Below, piece after piece: positions 6,296-12,028 of a stretch of DNA of 15,687 nt (its first letter is position 1; each line of letters begins with the position of its first letter). Under the pieces are notes generated by a model that made no database searches, was not told where the DNA came from, and saw only the letters and a program-made list of their open reading frames with translations. The stretch is from Candidatus Methylomirabilota bacterium (GTDB lineage Bacteria > Methylomirabilota > Methylomirabilia > Methylomirabilales > CSP1-5), in assembly GCA_023249165.1 (NCBI GenBank), contig JAHFDE010000036.1, positions 1-15,687 of the forward strand. Reading direction: 5' to 3'. A program made the translations under genes and the position numbers.

Positions 6296-7080
6296 AGGCT
6301 GCCGCGACGCGGAAGGATGAGCAGCCTCCACAGCCCCACGACCGAACAGAGGACCAGCACAAGACTCATGATCTGGGCGGCCCGGAAAGGCCCCAGCATG
6401 AGGCTATCGATCCTGAGCCCCTCAATGAAAAACCGCCCGAGAGAGTAGAGCCCGAGATAGCTGAGAAACAGCGCCCCCCGGACCGCCTCCAGGCGTTTCC
6501 TGAGGAGGCCGAAGAGCAAGACAAAGACGGCGAAATCCCAGATGGATTCATACAGGAAGGTCGGATGGAAGTACTCGTATTCCGCCAGATGGGGGGGTCG
6601 ATGGCCCGGATCGATATACAGCTTCCAGGGAAGGTCGGTGGGGGTCCCAAAGGCCTCCTGATTGAAGAAGTTTCCCCACCGCCCGATGGCCTGTCCCAGA
6701 GCGAGTGGAGGGGCAGCGATGTCCAGATACGCCAAGGCGGGAAGGCTTCGCCGCCACGCCACGAAGGCCCCAGCGGAGACCCCGGCCAGCAGCCCGCCGT
6801 GAATCGCCAGCCCCCCTTCCCAGACCGCGAAGATCCTCCAGGGGGAGAGGGCGTAGTGGTCCCAGTTGAAGAGGACATAGTAGAGCCGGGCCCCCACCAG
6901 GGCAGCGATGATAGCGATCACTGCCACATTGATGAGCTGCTCGGGGTCTTCCCCCCGACGCCGGGCCTCCCGCTCGGCGAGAAAGATCCCGAGGAAAACA
7001 GCCGTCGCGATGAGGAGGCCGTACCAGCGAATCGCGACCGGCCCGATCTGAATGGCGATGGCGCCCGGTGAGGCAAACAT
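6292..7080 (-). CDS. lgt: Prolipoprotein diacylglyceryl transferase
   Basis: The 262-aa inner-membrane enzyme transfers diacylglycerol from phosphatidylglycerol to the lipobox cysteine of prolipoproteins. The family signature GRWGNFFNQE is at 133-142. Other conserved elements are IRWYGLL (17-23), GGLAIHGGLL (89-98; the invariant His94 region), HPTFLYES (172-179) and GLYSLGRFFIEGLR (210-223). About seven hydrophobic segments are visible, including 20-36, 50-70, 94-110, 180-194 and 236-256. Length is normal. The start ATG at 7080 has GAGGA about 5 nt upstream; this Shine-Dalgarno lies in a 14-bp repeat also found in kdsB. The stop codon TAG lies within the terminal inverted repeat of the adjacent 221-bp element. 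It follows the Nudix gene by 22 bp and is probably co-transcribed with it. Confidence 0.96.
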   Translation of the reverse strand: MFASPGAIAIQIGPVAIRWYGLLIATAVFLGIFLAEREARRRGEDPEQLINVAVIAIIAALVGARLYYVLFNWDHYALSPWRIFAVWEGGLAIHGGLLAGVSAGAFVAWRRSLPALAYLDIAAPPLALGQAIGRWGNFFNQEAFGTPTDLPWKLYIDPGHRPPHLAEYEYFHPTFLYESIWDFAVFVLLFGLLRKRLEAVRGALFLSYLGLYSLGRFFIEGLRIDSLMLGPFRAAQIMSLVLVLCSVVGLWRLLILPRRGSL

Positions 7081-7094
7081 CTCGGTCCTCAGTC
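7081..7094 (-). repeat. Heptamer-repeat fragment forming the lgt ribosome-binding region
   Basis: CTCGGTCCTCAGTC (plus strand) matches 3200-3213 inside the kdsB element at 13 of 14 positions. Read toward lgt it is GACTGAGGACCGAG immediately before the ATG, and its GAGGA is the only Shine-Dalgarno candidate at suitable distance. A 14-bp match can arise by chance, but its heptamer structure matches the kdsB element. Confidence 0.45.
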
Positions 7095-7102
7095 GAATCC
7101 CC

Positions 7103-7633
7103 TCACGTCCCCCGATCCCTTAACCGGAACTCTAGCCCACGAATCCAATCCTGCAGGGCCTCCCGGGTGCTCCGGAAGGCCAGGTCCTCCCAGGGGAGTG
7201 CCCCTGTAGGAAAGAAGGCAACTTCTTCCGCTTCTTCTCCTGCTCGCGGTTCTCCCCCGACGATGCGGGAGAGGTAGACGACGGTCACGACCGGCGATCC
7301 TCGGTAGGAATAGACGTTGAGCAGGGAAAGCTCGTCGATCTCCAGTGCGACCTCTTCTCGCGTCTCCCTCACCGCCGCCTCCTCCACGCTCTCACCGAGC
7401 TCAACGTAGCCGGCGGGAAAGGTCCACTTCCCCCGGGCAGGCTCGATCTTACGCCGTAAGAGGAGCACGCGGCCGTCGTGGACGGGAATCACCCCGGCCA
7501 CCACCTTCGGGTTGCGGTAGAGGATGAACCCGCAGGACCGGCAGACCGGCCGCTCCCTCCCCTCCGCCTCAACCCACTGCCACGTCAGGCGGCCACCGCA
7601 ATCGGGACAGAAAGTGCTCCCTGGCGTCACCAT
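7103..7633 (-). CDS. Nudix hydrolase with N-terminal zinc ribbon
   Basis: The 176-aa protein has Cys9-x2-Cys12 and Cys31-x2-Cys34, a four-cysteine zinc ribbon like that of NudC/ADP-ribose pyrophosphatase-like proteins, followed by a Nudix domain. The Nudix box starts at Gly75: G-x5-E81-x7-R89-E90-x2-E93-E94. All catalytic Glu/Arg are present, while the usual Gly near the end is Ala (EEVAL). Such enzymes hydrolyse nucleoside diphosphates linked to another moiety; the substrate (NADH, ADP-ribose, sugar nucleotide) cannot be assigned. The ATG at 7633 has GGAGGA 7 nt upstream. It lies just before lgt in the same operon. The C-terminal half after residue 110 is ordinary for the family. Confidence 0.88.
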   Translation of the reverse strand: MVTPGSTFCPDCGGRLTWQWVEAEGRERPVCRSCGFILYRNPKVVAGVIPVHDGRVLLLRRKIEPARGKWTFPAGYVELGESVEEAAVRETREEVALEIDELSLLNVYSYRGSPVVTVVYLSRIVGGEPRAGEEAEEVAFFPTGALPWEDLAFRSTREALQDWIRGLEFRLRDRGT

Positions 7634-7652
7634 CCACGGATCCTCCGACCGG

Positions 7653-7931
7653 TTAAGGCGCCCGGACGGGGATCCCTGTCCGGGGTCTCAAAAGCATATA
7701 CAACAATGGGTGGCTCACCGGCTCCAGGCTGCGCCCGCACGTTCTGTTCGAGATCTGCTGAGTGCTCTTCCGTAGCGAAGACCAACGGACTCTGACCCTC
7801 TTTCCTCGGGAGATCGGAAGCACCGAGGACGTCTCTCTGCATGAGACTCCTGCGACAACAGATAGCAGGGTGAGAAGAAGGATTCTCTGGTGCCGGCTCG
7901 GTTCTACAGAACCCAGAGAGAGGGTGCTCAT
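7653..7931 (-). pseudogene. Doubtful lipoprotein-like reading frame, possibly frameshifted
   Basis: On the minus strand, from ATG at 7931, the first 31 codons read like a lipoprotein leader: a charged RHQR, then the hydrophobic run ILLLTLLSVVAGVS, then Cys31. After the cysteine this frame becomes Arg/Ser-rich to a TAA at 7655..7653. A neighbouring frame over about 7845-7627 reads more protein-like (for example PPIVVYAFETPD) and ends with TGA overlapping the Nudix start. This would fit one small lipoprotein gene broken by a frameshift near 7840. Start-site evidence is poor (only GGTG nearby) and third-position GC does not clearly favour either frame, so non-coding DNA remains equally likely. 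Confidence 0.22.
7661..7684. promoter_or_regulatory. 24-bp GC-rich palindrome upstream of the Nudix gene
   Basis: The half-site CCCGGACGGGGA (7661-7672) is followed by TCCCTGTCCGGG, its reverse complement except for one position (7668/7677, G-T on the plus strand). The centre GGGATCCC is a perfect palindrome. It ends 28 bp upstream of the Nudix start codon. There is no T tract on either side, so an intrinsic terminator is unlikely; an operator-like protein site or cruciform is possible. Confidence 0.4.
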
Positions 7932-8021
7932 CGGGCACCATGCGGGCAAACCACTGGGGTCGTGAGAGCAACCTGAGCCCCCACGCACACGAAAGCTCTA
8001 GGCCCCACGGGGGATGAGAGC
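7803..8021. other. Gene-poor stretch with serial hairpins between fmdB-like and Nudix genes
   Basis: Of the 404 bp between the FmdB-like stop and the Nudix start, this part contains consecutive short inverted repeats: TCCTCGG/CCGAGGA (7803-7829), GTCTC/GAGAC (7831-7847), CCTGC/GCAGG (7849-7869), TCTCTGG/CCAGAGA enclosing GTTC/GAAC (7884-7919), GGTGC/GCACC (7923-7939), TGGGG/CCCCA (7955-7983) and GCTCT/AGAGC enclosing CCC/GGG (7995-8021). I recognise no known RNA family (not tRNA, tmRNA, SRP or RNase P RNA). The density could indicate a structured leader or small RNA, or could be chance in GC-rich DNA. It overlaps the doubtful lipoprotein frame. Confidence 0.25.
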
Positions 8022-8037
8022 GCATCAGGAAAGGGGG

Positions 8038-8202
8038 TCAGCTCTTCTTGGAGGTCTTGGCGAAAAAGGAGCCCAGGAGGGGTTCCGCATCCTTCGACCC
8101 GCAGGTGGGACAGGCGATCCCTCCTGCCTCCCGCTCCTTGATCGTCAGGGTCACACTGAAGGGCTTGTTACATTTTTTGCAATGAAATTCATAAAAAGGC
8201 AT
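8038..8202 (-). CDS. FmdB-family zinc-ribbon small protein
   Basis: The 54-aa protein begins MPFYEFHCKKCNKPF, the standard opening of the FmdB/CxxC_CxxC_SSSS putative regulatory family (PF09723-type). Zinc ligands are Cys8, Cys11, Cys31 and Cys34. The tail is short and basic (KTSKKS). The family was named from an amidase-operon regulator, but its biochemical role is not established. The ATG at 8202 is chosen because the family begins there and GGAGG lies 8 nt upstream; an extension to 8259 adds non-conserved residues and starts inside a hairpin. It belongs to the minus-strand operon, 73 bp after the Rho_N gene. Confidence 0.85.
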   Translation of the reverse strand: MPFYEFHCKKCNKPFSVTLTIKEREAGGIACPTCGSKDAEPLLGSFFAKTSKKS

Positions 8203-8225
8203 CCTCCCGCCCTCCATCTTCGACA

Positions 8226-8259
8226 ATGCCAACCGCCTCGTCAGGCGACCCGACGGCAT
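8226..8259 (-). promoter_or_regulatory. Nested stem-loop in the leader of the FmdB-like gene
   Basis: An outer stem ATGCC (8226-8230)/GGCAT (8255-8259) encloses an inner stem CGCCT (8234-8238)/AGGCG (8243-8247) with a 4-nt loop. It sits between the Rho_N stop and the FmdB-like start. No T tract follows it, so it is more likely an mRNA-processing or stabilising hairpin than a terminator; the function is inferred only from position. Confidence 0.3.
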
Positions 8260-8275
8260 AGGAGCAGCCCCTGCA

Positions 8276-8611
8276 CTATGAGGCCTCGCGGAGCTTGCGA
8301 ATCCGGCGCTTGAGGCGCTTGATCCCCGCCCGGGCCTCTCTCAACCCGTTAGAATCCTGTGCCGCCAGCGCCTGGTCTCGCCGGCCCCTGAACAGCCGAA
8401 TCTGGCCCTTCAAGTCCGTGACAGTCTGCCCTGTGGGTGCAGCGGCATCGCTTTTTGGACGAAGCCCGAGGCGCACCTCCTCGGCAATGATCGCTTCGAT
8501 GATCTCCTCTTTCTTCATCCCCGAGACCCCCTGGATCTCGGGGTATTTCTCCATGCAGAACTGTCTCAGCTTGGTGGCGGTCAGCTTCTCAAGCTCCCCC
8601 CGCTCCATCAT
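8276..8611 (-). CDS. Small Rho_N (Rho termination factor N-terminal-like) domain protein
   Basis: The 111-aa protein starts with a helix-extended-loop-helix segment, LTATKLRQFCMEKYPEIQG followed by VSGMKKEEIIEAI (about residues 10-41), matching the Rho_N/SAP-like fold that binds nucleic acid. After a short linker (about 51-66) there is a highly basic, probably helical or coiled region ending KRLKRRIRKLREAS. It lacks the RNA-binding and ATPase domains of Rho and is not a truncated rho. A nucleic-acid-binding function is likely, but the partner is unknown. Two adjacent ATGs (8611 and 8608) are possible; GGAGGGG favours the second by spacing. It is co-directional with, and about 38 bp after, the 86-aa gene. 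Confidence 0.75.
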   Translation of the reverse strand: MMERGELEKLTATKLRQFCMEKYPEIQGVSGMKKEEIIEAIIAEEVRLGLRPKSDAAAPTGQTVTDLKGQIRLFRGRRDQALAAQDSNGLREARAGIKRLKRRIRKLREAS

Positions 8612-8649
8612 GCCCCCTCCCGCTGCTCAGTGTCCCTCCACGAAGGCAG

Positions 8650-8910
8650 CTACCCCCTGAGCCTCCGCCAGCATTCCTCCTCGAGGTGCTCCCGCAAGAG
8701 TCGCTCAAAGCGGGGTCGCAGGACGAGATCGAACACATGAGCCTTATCAGGAAACAGCGTGAGGACCCGCGCTCGGGCAGTCTCAATCGTCCGTGCTCCC
8801 TCTGCCCGGGTCATCGGGCCGACCGTGAGTCGCCAGGCCGTCGCGTCGGCCAACCACTTCAGGAGCTGCATCTGCTCTTCTTCACGCTGAACCGCCTCGT
8901 GATCGACCAT
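8650..8910 (-). CDS. Hypothetical 86-aa protein
   Basis: Unrecognised. The protein is soluble, mostly charged and predicted helical by eye (EEEQMQLLKWLADATAWRL, then TRAEGARTIETARARVL, then RPRFERLLREHLEEECWRRL), with no signal peptide, metal motif or membrane segment. It is likely real because its ATG lies only 2 nt after the stop of the elongation-factor-like gene and the frame fills the space up to the Rho_N gene. No function is assigned. Confidence 0.65.
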   Translation of the reverse strand: MVDHEAVQREEEQMQLLKWLADATAWRLTVGPMTRAEGARTIETARARVLTLFPDKAHVFDLVLRPRFERLLREHLEEECWRRLRG

Positions 8911-8912
8911 GG

Positions 8913-9176
8913 CTATCTGTCAGGGACGCCTCTATACACGCGGTCATCCTCACGCACCCGCTCCCGGACCTTGATTCCGACCACCTGTCCCGGACCCGCC
9001 GACTGCACCGGCTTGCGATCCATCTCCATCGACTCCACCTTCTGGGACAAGTCGGTGGTCTTCCCCCGGATGCGGATGTCGTCCCCGACGCGCAACTCGC
9101 CGGCCCGGACCTCAATGAGGGCGACCCCGACTTTCCCGTAATAATGGGTCACCCGCCCAACCTCAACCTCACCCAT
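8913..9176 (-). CDS. Translation elongation factor-like beta-barrel small protein
   Basis: The 87-aa protein resembles a free-standing EF-Tu/EF-1A domain-2 barrel: GEVEVGRVTHYYGKVGVALIE (2-22), LRVGDDIRIRGKTTD (about 27-41), VESMEMDRKPV (about 46-56) and the closing strand GPGQVVGIKVRERVREDD (about 60-77). Stand-alone proteins of this type are annotated elongation-factor-like, but their role is not settled. No GTPase domain is present, so it is not itself a translation GTPase. The ATG at 9176 is chosen because AGGAG lies 6 nt upstream and the family begins there; an extension to 9221 is unsupported. First gene of the second minus-strand operon, behind a TTGACA promoter. Confidence 0.8.
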   Translation of the reverse strand: MGEVEVGRVTHYYGKVGVALIEVRAGELRVGDDIRIRGKTTDLSQKVESMEMDRKPVQSAGPGQVVGIKVRERVREDDRVYRGVPDR

Positions 9177-9237
9177 CGCATACTCCTGAATCGTGGTCGC
9201 TGTGATTGAGGCCGAACCCACGGCCCCCTTGCAGGGT

Positions 9238-9267
9238 ACCCTATCATCCCCCCCTTTGCCTTGTCAA
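9238..9267 (-). promoter_or_regulatory. Promoter for the elongation-factor-like ... lgt operon
   Basis: On the minus strand a perfect -35 TTGACA (9267..9262) is followed after 18 bp by TAGGGT (9243..9238), a poor -10 element. The expected start is near 9231, leaving a leader of about 55 nt to the ATG at 9176. The nearest plus-strand promoter candidate faces away from it. Confidence 0.45.
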
Positions 9268-9319
9268 CTTCGGCCCAGATCACCCAACCAGGAGCGCAAA
9301 GGTGTCGGGAACCTTTTTC

Positions 9320-9348
9320 TTGACGACCGTGTCGCGTGCAAGTAAAGT
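9320..9348 (+). promoter_or_regulatory. Promoter for the GT2-GtrA / GT87 genes
   Basis: TTGACG (9320-9325) and TAAAGT (9343-9348) are separated by exactly 17 bp. The expected start near 9355 gives a leader of about 28 nt before the ATG at 9383. It is divergent from the minus-strand promoter about 55 bp away. Confidence 0.5.
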
Positions 9349-9382
9349 CTTGGGTTGTGCGCCGCCGTTACGTGCGTCGGAC

Positions 9383-10576
9383 ATGAAGCCGGAGATCGCA
9401 TTGGTTGTTTTTTCCCTCGTCATTCCGACATATAATGAGAGCCAAAATATTCGTCCTTTGATCCGCCAGCTCACATCTGCCTTAGAGAACGTTATAGATA
9501 ATTATGAAATCATCGTCGTGGATGACGACAGTCCTGACGGAACCTGGAAAATCGCCGAGGAGCTCGCACGACAAAATTCTCACCTCAGAATTATGCGGCG
9601 CCGTGGCGAGAAAGGACTCGCGACAGCCGTTGTGCTCGGATGGAAGGAGGCCAATGGAGAAATTCTGGGGGTCATGGACGGAGATTTACAGCACCCGCCC
9701 GAGATCCTACCGACCTTGCTAAAATTAATGCTGAGTACCCATGCGGACATCGTTGTTGCCAGTAGAAATGTGGCCGGCGGTGGCGTCAGTGAGTGGAGCT
9801 TGCGTCGAAGGCTTGTATCGTGGGGGGCAGCCTGCCTGACGACCCTGATGCTTCCAGGCATCCTACGGATCGTGCGGGACCCCATGTCCGGATATTTCGT
9901 CATTCGACGTTCTGTTATCCCGTTCGGTGATTTAAGGCCCGTCGGATACAAAATCCTTCTCGAGGTGATGGCGAGAGGGAAGTACGACACCATTGTCGAA
10001 GTGCCTTATGTTTTCGAAGAACGAAAACACGGTGCGAGCAAACTGGGTCCCAAGCAGCAGTGGGAGTTCTTGAGACACTTAGGGCGGCTAGGATGGGAGA
10101 CCGGCCAGATTGGGCGCTTTTTCCGTTTTTGCGCGGTGGGAGGCTCGGGTGTTGTCGTCAACGTCGCAACACTCTCCCTTCTTACCGAGATTGGCGGTCT
10201 GTATTATCTCTATTCGTCTATTGTGGCAGTGGAAACAGCCATCATGAGCAATTTTGTTTTGAACGAGTATTGGACCTTTCAGGATAGATCGAACCAGCGG
10301 CCGGGCCTAAGAGATCGGCTCAGACGACTTGCGAAATTCAATCTCCTATGTGCCGTCGGTGCCATCGTGAACGTCACAGTGCTGTGGGTTTTGACCGATC
10401 TGGCAGGTGTATATTATGTCGCCAGTAACCTCGTTGGATTGGGGGCCGCGACGCTGTGGAATTATGGGCTCAACGCGAACATCACCTGGGAAAGGGCGAT
10501 TACGAGAAACGTGGTCACGGGTGAAGACAAAGACGGGTCGAGATGGCGAAGGATATGCAAGCGGTGGCCGAAGTAG
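9383..10576 (+). CDS. Dolichol-phosphate-mannose-synthase-like GT2 glycosyltransferase fused to GtrA domain
   Basis: The 397-aa, two-domain protein carries a GT2 catalytic domain (about 9-240) with SLVIPTYNESQNI (11-23), EIIVVDDDSPDGT (42-54), GLATAVVLGW (78-87), the metal/nucleotide-sugar DxD in VMDGDLQHPPE (97-107; Asp99, Asp101), DPMSGYF (166-172) and FEERKHGASKL (211-221). A GtrA-like membrane domain (about 245-375) follows, with helices near 249-267, 273-292, 319-340 and 344-362 and motifs NFVLNEYWTF (290-299) and NYGLNANITW (360-369). Such proteins make polyprenyl-phosphate sugars on the cytoplasmic face, and GtrA is thought to help flip them. The ATG at 9383 starts where GT2 homology does, but no strong Shine-Dalgarno is visible. 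Its DNA is visibly less GC-rich than the flanks. The GT87 protein downstream may use the lipid-linked sugar. Confidence 0.88.
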   Translation: MKPEIALVVFSLVIPTYNESQNIRPLIRQLTSALENVIDNYEIIVVDDDSPDGTWKIAEELARQNSHLRIMRRRGEKGLATAVVLGWKEANGEILGVMDGDLQHPPEILPTLLKLMLSTHADIVVASRNVAGGGVSEWSLRRRLVSWGAACLTTLMLPGILRIVRDPMSGYFVIRRSVIPFGDLRPVGYKILLEVMARGKYDTIVEVPYVFEERKHGASKLGPKQQWEFLRHLGRLGWETGQIGRFFRFCAVGGSGVVVNVATLSLLTEIGGLYYLYSSIVAVETAIMSNFVLNEYWTFQDRSNQRPGLRDRLRRLAKFNLLCAVGAIVNVTVLWVLTDLAGVYYVASNLVGLGAATLWNYGLNANITWERAITRNVVTGEDKDGSRWRRICKRWPK

Positions 10577-10636
10577 CGCAAAGGTGCATGCGCTTTCAAT
10601 CCCGCGACTAGCATCTGTCGTGTTGTGACCAACATC

Positions 10637-11869
10637 ATGTCTGTGAGAACCGACCAGAGCGAACCCGACAGGATTATCCTCAAGGCGGCAGTCGAAGCGC
10701 CGACCGCAGGGTTGGGGTCGCGGGACAAGCGCGCGCTGTGGGCCGCCGTGGCCATTTGGGTTCTGCCCATGCTGGTTGTTGCCTTCATGGTCATCGCACA
10801 GCCCATGAAACGCACGGTGACGCCCGTGTACCACGACGCGGTCACGCATTGGTGGGAGGGCACGAAACTCTACGGAAGATCCACGGCGTTCAAATACCTG
10901 CCCCACTTCGCGCCCTTGTTCACGCCATTTCACGCGCTGCCCCGGCCCTGGGGCGATGTGCTGTGGCGGCTGGGGGCTGCCGCCTTGCTGGCCACGGGAT
11001 TGTGGCGCGCGCTGCGCCTGCAGTTTGGCTCCGAGGCGCCGCGCGTGTTCCTGTGGGCATCAGTGCTGACGGTACCGCTAAGCCTGGCTGCACTGCGCAA
11101 TGGTCAGGCCAACGCGCTCTTTTCCGCTCTCACACTCCACGCTGTCGCATGCCTGCCCCGCCAGCAGTGGTGGACGGCAACCGTGCTGGCGGTGCTTGCC
11201 GTGGCTGTGAAACCGATCGGCGTAGTCCTGGTGCTGCTCGCTCCATTTGTTTACCCGGCGCTGCGATGGCGACTGGCGCTGGCAGTATTTGTCTTGGCGG
11301 TTTTCCCCTTTGTGCTTCGCAGTCCGGAATACGTGCTGGAGCAGCACGGCGAGTTCCTTGAAAACCTTCGCGTCTCTGTCGCTGTGACCGGTCATCAGTT
11401 TGCCGACATTCACGGCATCCTGCGGACCTTCGGCACGGAACTGCCGTCGAGTACCTCCACCGTCGTGCGCGTGCTGACGGGCGCCGCAACCCTCGCGCTG
11501 TGGTGGCTGGGGTCCCGGCGGCTGCGCGAACCGGCCCAAGCAATGTGGTTGCACGCGCTCACGGCTTCATACCTCATGTTGTTTAACCCGATGAATGAAG
11601 AAAATGCCTACGTCATCCTGGCACCCGCCTTGGCGTTTTGGGCAATGTGCCTTTTGACAAAGGTCACCACCCGGCCGCTGGGCTGGGCGGTTGTCTTCAT
11701 GGCGCTCTCGATGGGGTTGCTGCCCAACGTGCTGCGACCGCTGTCCGGCAACTCTTTCGCGCTCTTTTGGCATCCGGTGATGACGCTGCTGTTTGTCAGC
11801 CTGCTGGCGCAATACCATTGGCGCCAGGGCAGTCGCGCCGCGCCGACGGGTCCGATGTATTTGACCTGA
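10637..11869 (+). CDS. GT87-type (DUF2029) polyprenyl-phosphate-sugar-dependent membrane glycosyltransferase
   Basis: An integral membrane protein of about 410 aa with a cytoplasmic N-terminus of about 30 residues and roughly ten hydrophobic segments. The first hydrophobic segment (about 33-54) is followed by PVYHDAVTHWWEGTKLYG (63-80), which resembles the GT-C first extracytoplasmic loop bearing the catalytic Asp (probably Asp67). LRNGQANALFSALTL (about 153-167) is the GQxN motif typical of the DUF2029/GT87 family. KPIGVVLVLLAPF and FNPMNEENAYVILAPALAF are further family-like segments. The donor is probably a polyprenyl-phosphate sugar such as the product of the preceding gene; the acceptor is unknown. 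The ATG at 10637 is chosen; a GTG four codons earlier (10625) is equally possible and neither has a clear Shine-Dalgarno. Codon choice (CTG, GCG, CGC) differs from the CTC/ATC/GTC-rich neighbours, suggesting transfer. Confidence 0.8.
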   Translation: MSVRTDQSEPDRIILKAAVEAPTAGLGSRDKRALWAAVAIWVLPMLVVAFMVIAQPMKRTVTPVYHDAVTHWWEGTKLYGRSTAFKYLPHFAPLFTPFHALPRPWGDVLWRLGAAALLATGLWRALRLQFGSEAPRVFLWASVLTVPLSLAALRNGQANALFSALTLHAVACLPRQQWWTATVLAVLAVAVKPIGVVLVLLAPFVYPALRWRLALAVFVLAVFPFVLRSPEYVLEQHGEFLENLRVSVAVTGHQFADIHGILRTFGTELPSSTSTVVRVLTGAATLALWWLGSRRLREPAQAMWLHALTASYLMLFNPMNEENAYVILAPALAFWAMCLLTKVTTRPLGWAVVFMALSMGLLPNVLRPLSGNSFALFWHPVMTLLFVSLLAQYHWRQGSRAAPTGPMYLT

Positions 11870-11974
11870 TTTCTCCCCGCGAACGGAACTCCTCCCCTCC
11901 CTCGGAGCGACTCAGGCTTTCCTTCCAGACCTTCTCCCGTGGCGGTTCGTGCGGAGTATCCAAGCCCGAGAGGG

Positions 11975-12003
11975 TTGACGGGGGGGAACTTTCGGCATAC
12001 CGT
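11975..12003 (+). promoter_or_regulatory. Promoter for the UPF0182 gene
   Basis: TTGACG (11975-11980) and TACCGT (11998-12003) with exactly 17 bp between them. The expected start near 12010 precedes a GGGGAG Shine-Dalgarno and the ATG at 12029. The remaining 100 bp back to the GT87 stop contains nothing else recognisable. Confidence 0.4.
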
Positions 12004-12028
12004 AGGGCGGACATGGGGAGATCGACGG

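Noticed and set aside
7103..7633. Nudix box with Ala replacing the usual Gly as a sign of inactivation
   Set aside because: All catalytic Glu and Arg residues of the box are present, and this position tolerates substitution in the superfamily.
7661..7684. 24-bp palindrome as an intrinsic terminator
   Set aside because: No run of T on either strand after the stem, and it sits between a gene start and its upstream region rather than after a stop codon.
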